This document shows, piece after piece, positions 35,428 to 48,774 of a stretch of 64,000 nucleotides of DNA; positions within the stretch are counted from its first letter, which is position 1, and every line of letters begins with the position of its first letter. The DNA is from Sclerotinia nivalis (lineage: Eukaryota; Ascomycota; Leotiomycetes; Helotiales; Sclerotiniaceae). The notes under the pieces were generated by a model. That model did no database searches. It was not told where the DNA came from and saw nothing but the letters and a program-made list of their open reading frames with translations. The position numbers and the translations under genes are program-made. Location: the NCBI GenBank assembly GCA_029531795.1, contig JAPEIS010000001.1, positions 5,394,001 to 5,458,000 on the forward strand. The letters are read 5' to 3'.

Positions 35428-35573
35428 TATTATAATGATAATAAAGTACTTTAAGATATAATAATATTCTACAAAGAAAAAAGAAGATACTAGAAAGAAC
35501 GCTGACTATATAGGGGATAGATGCCTTAAACAGCCATACAGACTAGCTAGGAACGGGTTACGAACCCGTGACA
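35428..35573 (-). repeat. 5' LTR of E (146 bp)
   Basis: Ends CGAACCCGTGACA, then TSD TTAAT at 35574-35578. Contains GGGTTACGAACCC, a short inverted repeat at the terminal side. Confidence 0.92.
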
Positions 35574-35578
35574 TTAAT

Positions 35579-36039
35579 ATTCGTTTTATATATCAACTTT
35601 TTTGATATATTAATATTTTTATTACTTCTTTGAACAACCTTATCTTTATTCAAGAATATAATAGCTAATAAAGCATTATTGTTACTTATTCTATCTGTTT
35701 AACATTTCAATTAAACGATAGAATCTTCTTTCAAGCCTTTTTTTTATTAATTGAAATGAAAAGGGATATCATTATCGAAGATTTATAGTTCAAAGCCTAT
35801 AATATGATATCCCGATCATTCAATCATCAATTAGTATAATCAAAAGATTTACTACTAGTTCTATACTTTTCAAGGGATGTTATTATTTCTAGAAAGTCTC
35901 TTTCAATCTTTAAACTATTATCCAATCCCGAAATCGAAGAAGATATATAATATTATAATGCCTTCTTTGAAATCGATCATATAGAACCCTTATTTCCATT
36001 AGTCAAATTCATTATTAAATATGAATAGGATTTATATAT
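35579..36039 (+). pseudogene. D1 protease C-terminal half and linker
   Basis: Aligns with D2 62237-62697. In D2 the frame reads YINIPIIPLNNPIPVQG and later RDIIIG, the second conserved retropepsin motif (hydrophobic-I-I-G). D1 has the same with more stops. Ends at TATAT (36035-36039), TSD of solo LTR F. Confidence 0.75.
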
Positions 36040-36400
36040 TGTCACGGGTAATCACATGATACCTGATTCACATAACTGGTGATCTACGATCACCCCATAC
36101 TCCACGATCATTAAACCCCTCATTTCACATTAGTTATCAGGCTCTTCTAGATCTTGTCGATCCTTACGATCGTCAACCCTCTCCTGATATCATACAGATC
36201 GAAGCCTAGCCTAATTGATGCTTCTCGTCGGCTAGATAGCTTCTATTAAGTCTATATATACCACCCACGATCCTTAAGATCGAGGGCAGGTCATTCAATA
36301 CAATTCTCATTCAAGACACACTTTAACTCTAACACTATCACTATATCCATCTTCTCTCCGATCCCTTCAACGTGCTCCGTGATCGTACTATCTCGTGATA
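36040..36400. repeat. Solo LTR F (361 bp)
   Basis: TGTCACGGGTAATC...TCTCGTGATA with perfect TSD TATAT (36035-36039 and 36401-36405). Missing from D2 at about 62697. GC-richer and nearly free of RIP-like change; contains CTATATATACC near 36254, a possible TATA box reading plus-ward, and repeated CGATC-type words. The only family-F sequence in the window; orientation is inferred. Confidence 0.92.
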
Positions 36401-36405
36401 TATAT

Positions 36406-37525
36406 CAATCTTCGATAAATGAAAAAAGAATTCAAAGAAAACTTGTTTACAGAACAATTCTTGCTTCCCTTCGATAATATCAAAAACGATTTTATATTTT
36501 CCGAGAAAATCAAATTGATTAATCGTTCTGTTTTTCTAAATGAGTTATTCTCTAAATATTATCGATCAAACTATTTATTCTAGATTGTTATCGATATTAT
36601 TACGATCTTCATTAAAGCTTTCAAAATATATAATCGTTATCGCAATAATACTATTTTTTCTATTAGCATTTATGAAATCAATATTGTATTGAAAAATCGA
36701 ATAAGGAATACCAACAATAAGGAATTTCAAGAATTACTCTAAAGAGTTCTTTAAATATATCATAAATATCTCAAAATCTTTTCAAAAAAGAAATCTAATA
36801 AATTATCTCAATATATAATATACGATTATAAAATCGAAATTCCATTAGATACTCAATTTAGGACTAATCCCATTTATAATATATCCTTGAAAGAACTTTT
36901 AATTGTTAAAGAATATTTTATCGATAATCTCAAAAAGGATTTCATTAAAGTTAACTTCTTTTTATTTGTTATATCAGTATTCTTTGTTTTCAAACCGAAT
37001 AATGATTTATGTTTCTATATCGATTTTCGATGATTCAATATTATCACTAAAAGGAACAAATACTTTTTGTTATTGATCAATAAGATTTTAATATATATTT
37101 CAAAATCTAAGATATTCACGAAATTAGATATTCGATAAGTATTCCATCGAATTCATATACATTCTAACTCCGAAGATTTAATTATATTCCGAATATAATA
37201 CAGAATGTATAAATACAAAATCTTGTTTTTTAGATTAATCAATAGTTCTACTATTTATTAATATTATATGAATAATATTCTTTTCGATCTTTTAGATGTA
37301 ATCTGTACAATTTATCTAGACGATATCTTGATCTACTCCAAGAACAAAACAGAATACGAAATACATATATTACAAGTTTTTGATTACCTTTATAAAGCTG
37401 GATTACAAACCAATATCAATAAATATAAATTCAATATCAAAAGGACTAAATATTTTAGGTTTATCATTTCTACAAAAAAAATAGAAGTAAATCCAAAGAA
37501 GATTGAGATTGTAAAAGAATGGAAA
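36406..37525 (+). pseudogene. D1 RT
   Basis: Pre-RT region (about 36420-36790) then RT. Motifs: FYIDFR (about 37014), KLDIR (about 37120) and an intact catalytic YLDD at 37313-37324 (IYLDDILIYS). The thumb side reads INKYKFNIKRTKY. Most of the domain is interrupted by stops, though 37268-37525 is open. Ends ...VKEWK at GGAAA (37521-37525), where solo LTR A-prime no. 2 enters. D2 has YLND at the same site. Confidence 0.85.
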
Positions 37526-37762
37526 TATCACGGAGGCAGCAGACAGGATAACAAAAATCACTTTTATTGATAAGACGTAGCTCGAAGAGCTACGTTTCTA
37601 CAGAAGGAACGTTTCCTTTAAATACATTTGTGTGTGCTAGGGCTCCGAGCCCTAGCGTTCTTACAGGATACGATCACCGAGCGTGTCTCGCTCGGTGCTG
37701 GATCGGACAGGTGGAGCCTACTAAAGGGGCCGGTCCAGTGGCCCGGCCCTGACCCCGTGACA
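37526..37762 (-). repeat. Solo LTR A-prime no. 2 (237 bp)
   Basis: Perfect TSD GGAAA (37521-37525 and 37763-37767). Same length as no. 1; I count about seven differences, all transitions. D2 reads through the site at about 63820. GC-rich hairpin centre preserved. Confidence 0.95.
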
Positions 37763-37767
37763 GGAAA

Positions 37768-38267
37768 CCTTCTATAAATATTAAAAGAGTACAATCCTTT
37801 TTAGGATTTTGCAACTTTTATAAACATTTTATTTAAGACTTCGAATGAATCGTTTGTTCATTTATCAATTTGACAAAGAAAGACTCTTTATATATATAGG
37901 ACAGCAATTGTATTGCTATCTTTGATCGTTTTAAACAAATAATATTTTAAACTTTTATTCTAAAGTATTATCAATCACATCTACAAACTATAATCGAAAC
38001 TGATGTTTCAGACGGTATTATTAGAGAAATGCTTTCTCAGCTGTATAACGATAATCAATAGTATTTTGTTGTTTTCTTTATCAAAATAATGCTTTTAGTT
38101 GAAATAAATTATACGATATTCGATAAAAAGATACTCGTTATTATTAAAACCTTCAAAACTTGAAGAATAGAATTCATTGGGTTTTTTTATTGTATAAAAG
38201 TTGTAATAGATTATAAAACCTTGGAATACTTTATAATAAAGAAAACGTTAAATCAATAGTAGACCGG
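37768..38267 (+). pseudogene. D1 RT-RNase H connection and RNase H
   Basis: Continues the D1 frame: SFLGFCNFYKHF (about 37798), then RNase H with an ETDVSDG-type motif (about 37998, TIIETDVSDGIIREML) and VVIDYKTLEYF (about 38205). Cut by B2 with TSD ACCGG (38263-38267) / ATCGG (51947-51951), which differ by one C/T. Confidence 0.82.
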
Positions 38268-38430
38268 TATCACGGTGAGGGAAAAGGTATATGTAGGGTT
38301 GATCTATAGTTGTACTACGAGGAGGGGAAGAAGGTCAAGGAGGTGATCTGATTATATAGAAGTAAGTGTATGTATATGTATCTAAGGTATATATAATTAT
38401 GTACAGGTGAAAGAGGATGAACCTGTAATA
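38268..38430 (-). repeat. 3' LTR of B2
   Basis: TATCACGGTGAGG...CTGTAATA. The palindromic arms seen in the 5' LTR are eroded here. Confidence 0.92.
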
Positions 38431-38626
38431 ATACCCTTTTTTCAAGAAACCTATTTGATCTTAAATGGGTATTAAAAAATAAAGAAAAATAAAGAAAAAA
38501 CATAGATCCTTTTTTTCAATTAAATTTCCGAACAAAAATATATGATATTCTTCAATAACGTAATATCTCTCAATATACGATATCCCAAATGCTATATTCT
38601 CTATTACAATAATATGTAATATATCT

Positions 38627-41600
38627 TTAAACGAAACGAATCTTTTTAGTGCGAGTGGATCTTTGTAGAGTGGATGTAACAATTGCACTATATGACTCTG
38701 GTTGCAAATTCTGTGGTTCCGATTGCAATATAGCAGTGTTGGGATGCTTTAGAATCTAAGCTGATGGTTTTGGCTTTTTTGGGTGAAGATGATGATACTT
38801 GATAAGAACCTTTTTGTTATTCTTTAAATCATTAGTTGATTGCTAAGTTGGTGTATAGTATTTTTATTTGATCAAATAATGGTAACCATCTTTATCGTGA
38901 TTATCTAGAACTTCTTCAAATATCCATTTTTGAACAGATTCATTTTCATCATCGTCCTACTCCAAAACTTTGTTCTGTATAATTAGGGACTTTGATTCGT
39001 TAATTGTTATTTGAATCGGGAAATAAGGATTAGTATAAATTGGAAATAAAAGAGAATAATAGAAAACAAAAAAGATTTTAACATTTTTAAACAATTGAAT
39101 AAAATAAGTATAGAAATAAACTTTGATAATCTTGTAAGAACCAATCCATTTATTATCTAGCTTTTTTGTTTTATACAAAATCTTTATATTCTTGATATTG
39201 ATATAGATTTTCTGATCAATTGTATAACGAGATGAATCAAAATGATGATAGTTAGTATAATCCTTATAAATAGCAATTGTCTATTATATAAAAATATGAA
39301 GTTACTTCAAGATATATTCTATACAATCCACAATTCGATTATTTTTAAAGAATTCCCGTTTTTGTATTAAAGTTATATCTGGCAAGTAAGGTTTATTAGG
39401 CTCAATATCTAAATACAAATTAAAACTATAATTAGCGAAAAAAGACAAACAATCGATTGTTTCAGAAATTATATTATTAGATACAAACTCAATTAAGGAT
39501 AACCAATCCAATCAATTATCTTGATGATAGTTAACAAAAATTTATAAATACTATTCCAGAACCGAATTAATACATTCGATTTGATTATCTATTTGAGAAT
39601 GAAAAACTAAAGAGTACTTTAAAATAACTTTCAATTGTTCCGAAAATTGTAACCAGAATCCTGATACGAATTGTGTTCCCCGATCAGAAATGATATTATC
39701 CGAAAGTCTATGAAATGTATAAATACAATTGATGAAAACATCGATTAGCTCCTCTATCATTAGTATATATATACCAATAAAATATTTCATTTTGATTAAT
39801 TTGTAAACTACCATCAAGATATATTTATAAATAGAATTATAGTAAATACAATCTAGAAACAATATAATATAATCGATTGAGATATCAGATTATATATAAA
39901 AAGGAATAAATAATGATTTCAAAAATCCGGAAAACATTGATTTAGACAATTTGATACGAATACAAAGTTTGTAGGCTTTTATATAGAATACGATTTCCAA
40001 ATATATATTAGGCTATCAATATATACAAGAGATAAAATCGATCGTTTTAATTCAACCAGAATGATCGATAGGATTAAAAGAATAAATTCGATAGATAATT
40101 TGGAGTTTAAGTTTATCATTTGATAGAATCCAAAGCTTATCCCGATAGTAAATTCTATTATTTTGGACCGAACAATCCTATATAACGATCTAAAGAGTTT
40201 TACAATACTTTTTTGGTTATTTAATCATCGATGGATTATTAAGAGTAAAGATGAATTGATCTACAATATTAGATTTAGTATATACTATATCGATTAAAGT
40301 ATCAATTAATTAATTGTAAAGCAATACTATTGTCTTTATCAATACCAAATTGATATATCTAATCAAATCCTTATAAAGATCAACATCAAAACGATTCTAA
40401 AGGAAAACAATACACTCTCGATTCTTTAGACGCTTATCGTTTGAATCAAAGTGATACAATCGATCTTCGTGTTTTCTGTTGAGTATATCTGGTCGAATAA
40501 TTTTGTTTCCCGATCGATAGATTATATAGAAATTATATTAAAACAGAAATTCGGATTATCGTATTTGTTATTGATTGAGGGTCTTTGTAATCATAAAATA
40601 CTCGAGGTTCTTATGATCAATAAGAATCTCGAACTTTTCTTGTAAATCCTAAAATTCCAAACGTTATTCTTTTATTGTTTTGATAATAACGAATAGTTCT
40701 TTATTGTAGATCTTATAATTACATTCCGTTGTTGTATATTTAGATGAAAAATAAACGATTGAATGCAAAACGTTATTATTATCGTATTGTAAAAGAACTC
40801 CTTTTGAGATCTAATCGGAAACATCGGTTTCCAAAATAGTTTTCCGTTTGTAATCGAAGTATACCAAAACCGGTATCGTTGTAAAAGCCCTTTTTAAAAT
40901 ATCAAAAGCCTTTATATAATTTATAATCCACTTTTATATAATGTTTTTCCATAAAATATTATTAAAAGAATGATAAATCTTTGAAAAATCTTTTATAAAA
41001 CGCCAATAGAAATTGGCGAAGCTAAGAAATCGTTGTAAATCCTTTATATACAAAAGTAATTCTTAAAATATAATAACTATAATCTTTTCTTGATCTATTT
41101 CGATATCTTTGATTGTAATAATAAAATCCAGATACTTTGTTTTTGTAATTTCGAATTCATATTTATTAATATCAATTTGTAATCTAGCATTTATTAGCTT
41201 TTGAATTATTTGATAAATATATTCTTTATGTTTTATAGGATTATCGAAATAGATTAAGATATTATCGAGATATATGATACAATACTTGTCCAATTCGTCG
41301 AAAAGTATATGATTAATATAATATTGGAACAATATAAACATATTGCAAAAGCTAAAAGGTATAACTAAAGATTCAAAAAGACCAAAACGAATGATGAATA
41401 TAATTTTCCATTCATTTCCTTCAACGATTCGCAATTTATTGAATATTGTAATGATATCAAGTTTGGTATAAATTTTTGTATTACAGAAAATATCCAGCGT
41501 TTCGCGAACAATGAATAATGGATAACAATTCTTTATAATAATATTATTGAATTCTCGATAATCTTGATAGATACAGACCCCCCCTCTAGATTTGGCAGCC

Positions 41601-42946
41601 AATAGCAAAGGAAAGATACATCATAATCTCGATTCCCGAATGAACTCTTTGGAGAGATTATCATTGAGTCATTTGCATATCACTATTAACTCCATTAACA
41701 ACAAAAGACAGTTTTTGAAATAAAGTGGCTTTTTATCAAACATCAATTCAATCTTGTAATCCCAAACTCAGCAAAGCAGCAATCTATTTATATAATATAA
41801 AAGAAAAACGGAAAGTTTATCTTATAACTATATAAAAAGCCTTTATTATATTTAATCGTTATTAAGGGAAAGTTTGCTAGTTAAAAATTTATCGATATCA
41901 ACCTCAAAGACCTTCTGCAGATAAAGCAGCTTATCACAATTATATACAAAATCATAAAGTTGCAATAGAGTTTTAAAGAACATCTCTATTATATTACTCT
42001 ATTTTTGTAAAATCGATCGAAAATCCTTTTCTGTAAACATCGGGAACAATATAGCTTATCACAAATGATCTTGTTCAACAGTTTTCTGTACAACATTCAA
42101 CTCATTCTATATCAACCGAATAATCCGAACATTATTTTATTGGTAAAACGAAATAAAGCTAGAAATTTGTAATCAACAAATATTATCTATATTTAAACTT
42201 GTATTCTTATAGACAAATATAGAAAGTTCCTCAACAGAAAACAAAGACAAACGGTTTTTTGGATTGTAAACAAAACAACATCGATTTACAATCTTCAAAA
42301 TCGATTTTGAATATAGACAATTGGGAATCATTTATATTTGATTATTTGATTCCCTATAATACTTTGTTCGATAATAATTTATATCAGGTATCAGATTTTG
42401 CTAAAAATCGAGATCAACAGAATAATCGTTAGATTATAATATATAATCCTTATTTGATATTTCTTTAATAAAAGGTTTTTTATAAAAAGCTTCTTTAAAA
42501 GCAGAAAACGTTTGAATAAATAGAAAATCGGTATCATTCTCTGGATAATCCTTGATATAAAGAGAGTAATATTTATAATCCGTATATTTAACTTTTATAT
42601 CAGGATCAATAAGGAATTTATTTAAAAGTTCGATAGTATCGACAATTTATTGTAGAATTACTTTTGTTAGATCTTTTTATTCCTTAACCGGAGATAGGAT
42701 TGTTGGTATATTAACTGGCTCTGAATTATAATGTGCTGAGCAATTGAAAACACAATAATTTGAAAAAAATATTAAACTCATCTTTGTTTAATTGATAATA
42801 AAATTATAATATTGCAATTACAGTAAGCCAAAGATTAATAATGTCTTTGATGAAAGCTGAGTAATATAAAAAGGTCAATATTTATAATAATCCTTTATAG
42901 CAATTTTTATTACAAAATATTCTGTAATTCTATCAACGACTTTTCT
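38627..42946 (-). pseudogene. B2 pol: protease end, RT, RNase H, integrase, chromodomain
   Basis: Frame to TAA 38627-38629. RT at about 41640-41060 with catalytic box YLDN (IIYLDNILIYFDN, second Asp to Asn). RNase H at about 40880-40560. Integrase at about 40100-39180; 39862-39551 keeps the ISDRGTQF motif (second Asp) and IECIN (Glu). The barrel VKIFFVFYYSLL is at about 39090. The chromodomain (about 38950-38780) is heavily stopped. Same frame throughout pol, with stops from substitution. Confidence 0.87.
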
Positions 42947-42951
42947 ATTAG

Positions 42952-43097
42952 TGTCGGAACATGGTCACGTGTTGTTACCCCACCTTGATATATAACCTCT
43001 CCGTACAGAGAGAACCTTAAAAGAAAAATAACTCATCATACAATACAATATTATTCATTTAATTTGAATACCATTGTTATCCTTTATCTTCCCAATA
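42952..43097 (+). repeat. 5' LTR of C2 (146 bp)
   Basis: TGTCGGAACATGG...CTTCCCAATA; TATATAACCTCTCC at about 42982 is a TATA candidate. TGGTTGACCGG at 43107-43117 is the conserved candidate primer-binding site. Confidence 0.94.
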
Positions 43098-43599
43098 CTG
43101 ATCAATGGTTGACCGGATTATTTATCAATCATAGAACAACAAGAAACGAATAGAAGAGATATACAAAAAAAGATGAAAGGAGATTTTAGATTTCATCCGT
43201 ATTGAGATTTCGTATAATTGATTTTCTAATTCATAATCAAATTGTATTATCTGTTTTTCTATATGCTAATGATTGCTAATTGAATATAATTTGTAATCAA
43301 AAAGTACGAAAGTCTTCGAAGATATTACAATTGATTATAATCTATAACGATTTTCAAAGGAATAGTGTATTTGCGTCCATTATGCATTTCGTACATTTAG
43401 CAATACTCCGTATGATTTTATTCATTTATTTTTATTTCTATTTTCATTTAATTTATTCTTTTATTTGAAAATTCATCGAAAAAAAATTATCGTGATTTAT
43501 CATTTATATTGAAAATTTATCAATTCTTTTATTGAAAATTCCATTCTTTCAATATATTTCCAATCCCTGATAACATTATATATAAGATCGAAGAATAAA

Positions 43600-44975
43600 G
43601 ATTAAATCTTTATCCAAATGATATTATATAATTTCGAGAAGGAAGAATTAATATATATATTACAATATAGATAATCGATTATCAAGATAGATGTTATATA
43701 CGAGAACACTTATGGTATGAATTTATTGAATTCTTCGAAGATTGGATAGAAGATATATTTAAATTAGGAAACCATGTTTGTTTGAAATTTCTTTATATAT
43801 ATTTAGTACAATATTATATATATATGAAATCAACAATAGAAATTGGATATACCAAACGATTTGCAGAAGTTCTACAAGAATTCAAAGAATTATCGGACGA
43901 TATTTTCGAAGAATATATTCAAATCGTAACAGATTTCTCTATCGAATTTAATGTGTTAATTGGAATTACAATACATTGTACAAATACAATCAAATTAGAA
44001 ATCGTATTATTATCGATCGAAATATAATACAGAACTATACCTCCAAACATATGATTTTCAATCAGAGTTTCAGAAGAACCATAATCATTTCCTCGATTCA
44101 ATGTTTCACATTTACCAAATATCGAATTATCTGTAGCGAATTTATAAGAATAATTATCTCGTATGAATATATCGAAACTTTTTGTAGATCTAATGAAAAT
44201 ATACAGATCTAGTAATCAGAAATATAGTGATGAAGAATACGATTTTTTGAATTTCAAATTACAAGTGTTTTATGATTGTTATAAGAAGATTGGTATTATA
44301 TAAGAAAATTATCATCTTGTATTTTCAATAATGTTATGAGATAAAACTTTCGATTTCTATTATGATAAAATCTTTAAACGATATTAAAATTTCGATTCAA
44401 TGATCAAAATTATATAAATACATTTCGAAACCGAAAAAAGAAGATAGAAATATCTTATAGAATGGTATATGACAATTTTACTAACAATTGTATAAAGAAA
44501 TCCAAAGAAAACTTTGTTAAAAAATCTCGAAATACTTTTTATAATTCTTTGTATATTACAAAATGGTTTTATTGACGATTATCAAATCGAATTGAGTTTA
44601 AGAGATCAAATATTGAACGTTTGTTATGATATACGAGAATATACAAATGTATTATTGAAATTAGTAATATTATATAAAGGATTGTATATAGAGCTTAAAA
44701 GTTCAATTGGACTTATTATATATACAAAGGAATTATCTTCGATTGTATATTTTCAAAACGAAAATGATGATGATGAAGATAATAAGTTGTATCAATTCTG
44801 GATGGATTGTATATATACTCGAGGATAAAGGAATTATTCTTTTCGGGGCTGTCCATTATATAGATTTCGAAACAGAAATTCTATATATGGAAGAAATTCA
44901 TATCGACGATTTTTTGAAGAATGTATGAAACGGAAAAAGGAAGGTTGTTTTATTTACGAAAAGATAGATCATTAA
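43600..44975 (+). pseudogene. C2 gag
   Basis: Segments KYSDEEYDFLNFKLQVFYD (44221 on) and LKNLEILFIILCILQNGF (44514 on), then a knuckle remnant C-F-I-Y-E-K-I-D-H just before 44976 with the second Cys changed to Tyr. Spacing against C1 implies a +1 change between about 43782 and 44221 and a -1 change before 44517. Start of the protein not fixed; 43098-43600 is leader or N-terminus with a conserved AT-rich frame at 43280-43468. Confidence 0.72.
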
Positions 44976-47900
44976 ATGAAAGATTATTTATTGGATGAAA
45001 GATGGAAAATATACAATTACTTTTTTGTTGAAAATGAAATTTCTCAGGAACAATTTAATCAACTTCAGATTGATTTTGAAGAGGACGATTCAATCAATAA
45101 ATCAAAGGATAAGAAAGTAAAGTTTGTTTTAATATATAATATAGATGATAATCATAACAACAAGAAATCAGGAGAATCATTCTTTATGGAAATAGGAAAG
45201 ATCAATGGATATAAGATTGTGGAAATATTAAGCAATCAAGCATTCGTATATGCTCTTACAGGAAAAAACGAATTAGTTGATTTGTACAAGAAGTCTCATG
45301 AAGTTTTTACTCTAAACGGAAGGTATACAACTAATATGTTTCAAGGAATAATATCTGATACTAAAATTGTAGGAATCTCTATTGTAAAGCACAATCAAAT
45401 GAAAGTTCTCCTTTGTATAAATATCATTTCTAGAATCGATCGTTCGAAGAAAAACGGATATAAGATTTGTTTCGGAAAAGAATCAACGGATACAAAAGGT
45501 ATAATTGAAATAACAATTCCGATTAGTTTGTTAACATTTTTCATTGTATCGATCAATACTCTATTTTTGTTTTGTATTCAAGATATAGATCGTATGAAAG
45601 TCTTTTTGGATAATACCAGGAATGTTCTTGTACAAAAAAAGAAATTGATCCCTATTATACAAAAATGGGATCATCCTTGGATATTGTTGAATTAGAAGAA
45701 GAAATCGATTTTATATAATCATTTGACGGAAATTGAATTACAACAACTTCATCGACGATTTGGTCATCCTTCTGTACAACGATTCGAAAACATTCTTATT
45801 AGAGTTGGATACAATATTGATATTCGTATAATCGAACGATTAAATAAATTCTGCAAACATTGTTAATTATACTTAAAATCATTTGGACGATTTCGATTTA
45901 CAATTAAAAATGATATCGATTTCAATTATTCAATGATTTTGGATATCTTTTATATCGATGAAAAATCTGTCTTGCATTTAATCGATGAAGTTATCTCGTA
46001 CAATATAATGATATTCTTGAAAGATATATCTACGAAAATTGTTTGAAATTCAATACGAAAATGCTAGATTGATATCTATTTAGATCCCCTTGATTCTTTC
46101 ACTTATGATACAGATACGAATTTTTCGTCTAAGGAATTCAAACAAAACATTTGTATAATATCAATAAAGATATATGAAATCCCAATAAAAGCTTATAACA
46201 GTATTAAAAAAATCGAACAGTATTATACACCCTTATATCGATCGTACGAAATCATTCAAGAAGAATTGAAGGATGAAAAGCTGAATAAAGAATTCATTCT
46301 TCAAATAGCTGTAAAAGCCATCAATGATACAGCAAATCCGAAAGGGTTAGTATCAACATTTCTGGTTTTTGAGGCATACCCAAGAATAATCCCATACGAT
46401 ATCCTTATACCGACAATGATGAAAAGAATTGAAGTTGTCTAAACTACAATGAAAGAAATTCGGGAGATTTATACTAAAAGATCGATTTAATATACATTAG
46501 GATCCCGAAATGGATCAATCATATATAATATCATAAATTTGTTATTAAATTCAATGATACAAGTTTGAAGAGAAAAATATGGTTGAATTGGTTTATTCAA
46601 ACTTATTGTTATCGATGGAAATTTATATACAATCGAAATGCTATATAATCCTGCAAACTTCTATATAACTATTATAAAGCTATTCTATGAAGAAAATCAA
46701 AAGGAAGAAAATACTCCCGATAATTATCATTATTCGAATGACCGATCCGAAAATGCTTCCAGTGATTTTATTCTGAATCTTGATCGATTTGAAAATGCTT
46801 CTAATGATCCAAAACCATCTATTCGAATAATCTGTATATAAACAAAAGAAAATACTTGTCCGAGTATACCAATTGTAGAAATACCAATTGCTCGTTATTT
46901 CATATAGGATTTCGATTCTTATCTTGTTGAAGAAAATATTCAAGATAAATTTCATTTAGCCGAAGTTTATTTAACCAAAAAAGAGAAAGATGATTACGAA
47001 TTTGCAATCAAACTTTATACAATTGATATTATTACAATCAACAAAGAACTATTTGAGTTTTCTCAAAACCAGAAAATCGATTTATTAATTACTAAAAACG
47101 TTTTCGAATTTGTAATATACGACCTTGAAATATACAAAGAACAAATCTTCAATTCTCGATTGATTAATGAAATCAAAGGAAAAACAACGGATACTCCATA
47201 CGAAAAATCGTGTTTGATGATTCAGGTTTACAACGATAAAGGAAAAAAAAACAATTTTGATTTAATCGTTTACAATTCAATAATCAAGTCAACAATTGAT
47301 TACAATATTAACCTTATCACTTATACAAAAGAAGGTTTTCTTATAGTTTTGCAATATAATCCAAGTATATTTGTAATCAATAACAATATTGAATTGTACG
47401 ATTCTAATTCATTTATCTAAAAAATTAAAACACAAATTCCCGATCGATACGATTATAATGATCAAGAAATCATTATATAATATTCCAGAATCAGAAACTC
47501 ATTAATAAACAATGTATTAAAAATATTATCAAGAAAAGTTGAATATGATCATTTCCATATACAATCTATGTTTATTGATCATTTATACAATAGAAGATCG
47601 GAAATTTAGCATCGTAAGTATGCAAACCAATGATATTTTGATCCTAGCAATCGATGAATTTATAGAATAAGAAAATTCAGAATTGATCAAAGCAAATTTG
47701 AAAACAAAACTAGCAAAATAACTTTTGGATGAATCCTTTCTTATCTTTAATAACTGTATTTTTCGTAAGGACGGCGACAATGTGATCCTTATACAAAAGG
47801 ATCAAGGCAAAAAACTCAAACTTGTTGAAAAAGCAAATGATCGAAACGAATATTATCAAGAACAACAAGCAAAAGATATATATATCGTAATTATATATCA

Positions 47901-48606
47901 ACCAGAAGTCTTATACGATTTATTAATTACAATACAACAACAACAATTAAACGATAATAATATTAATATATTAAATAAGCGATTGAAATGACAAATAAAC
48001 AATTTGGATTGAAGTTTGTGTTATATCTTTTTTGATTTAGATAATATAAAGCTATTTATCTTTATAGATAAATCATTTACAAATAATAAAGATTTAAGTA
48101 GTTAGATTGGGTATGTTATTGTATTTGCAAACGAAATTCCAATTGAAGAAAGCAAATTCTAGATCAAAGGAAATATTATTCAATATATTAGTACAAAAAG
48201 CAAATGGGTAATGCGAAGTATATTGACATCGGAAATATATAGAATGATAATTGATGTCGATATTGACATTGTAATTTGTACTACTTTGAATATAATAACT
48301 TTACAATTGGAACTTTTTGATATTTCAATTATAGTTTGTATTAATTTGTATTTGCTATATAAATGCTTAGTAAAACTGGGTATTACAAAAGAAAAGAGAT
48401 TAATGATTGATATCATAACTTTAAAACAATTATACGAACGATATGAACTTACAGAAATCAAATGGATAAATGGTCAAGATAACCCTACCGATACAATAAC
48501 AAAAGTAATACCAAATAAAGCATTGAAAAAGCTAATCAATCAAAACTATTTTGTTATATGAATCGAAGGATGGATAAATAGAGAAGAATATACGAAAGAC
48601 AATTAA
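44976..48606 (+). pseudogene. C2 pol: protease, integrase, RT, RNase H
   Basis: Open from 44976 to 45695: linker and protease (D-T-G changed to D-T-K in GIISDTKIVGIS), ending KWDHPWILLN. Pre-integrase zinc region (about 45760-45870), integrase (about 45930-46560), RT (about 46960-47800) with the catalytic pair changed to N-D (QTNDILIL), RNase H (about 47990-48560) ending IKWINGQDNPTDTITK. Stop TAA 48604-48606. One +1 frameshift sits in an A-run at about 47243-47252 (compare GGGAAAAGAGC in C1). Confidence 0.88.
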
Positions 48607-48774
48607 ACCTTTGTATACATAAATTGAATATTAAGATTTCTTTGGAATTTGTTCGTATTTATTTTATTATTGATTAATTATATTTATTTAAAATTTATTT
48701 TTCATTTCTTTCAAATATTGAAAGAAGAAAAGTCGAACCCCTAATACAAATCCGTATACATTCAAATCAGAAAA

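Larger units (their letters stand above)
3125..35573 (-). mobile_element. Gypsy E, nested composite (own sequence about 7 kb)
   Basis: Minus-strand Ty3/gypsy element with two 146-bp LTRs (3125-3270 and 35428-35573) and a perfect TSD TTAAT (3120-3124 and 35574-35578). D2 has a single TTAAT at the matching place (about 62231). Own pieces: 3271-4444 (chromodomain, integrase C-terminus), 10072-10802 (integrase), 24664-26605 (RNase H, RT) and 32390-35427 (protease, gag, leader). Interrupted by A2, B1 and A3, all in the same orientation. Related to family B by integrase, knuckle and protease sequence. Confidence 0.9.

Noticed and set aside
44707..44928. 73-codon ORF in C2 gag (also 20806-20991 in C1)
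   Set aside because: The gag frame leading into the zinc knuckle is a different one; this is a shadow frame kept open by acidic codons.
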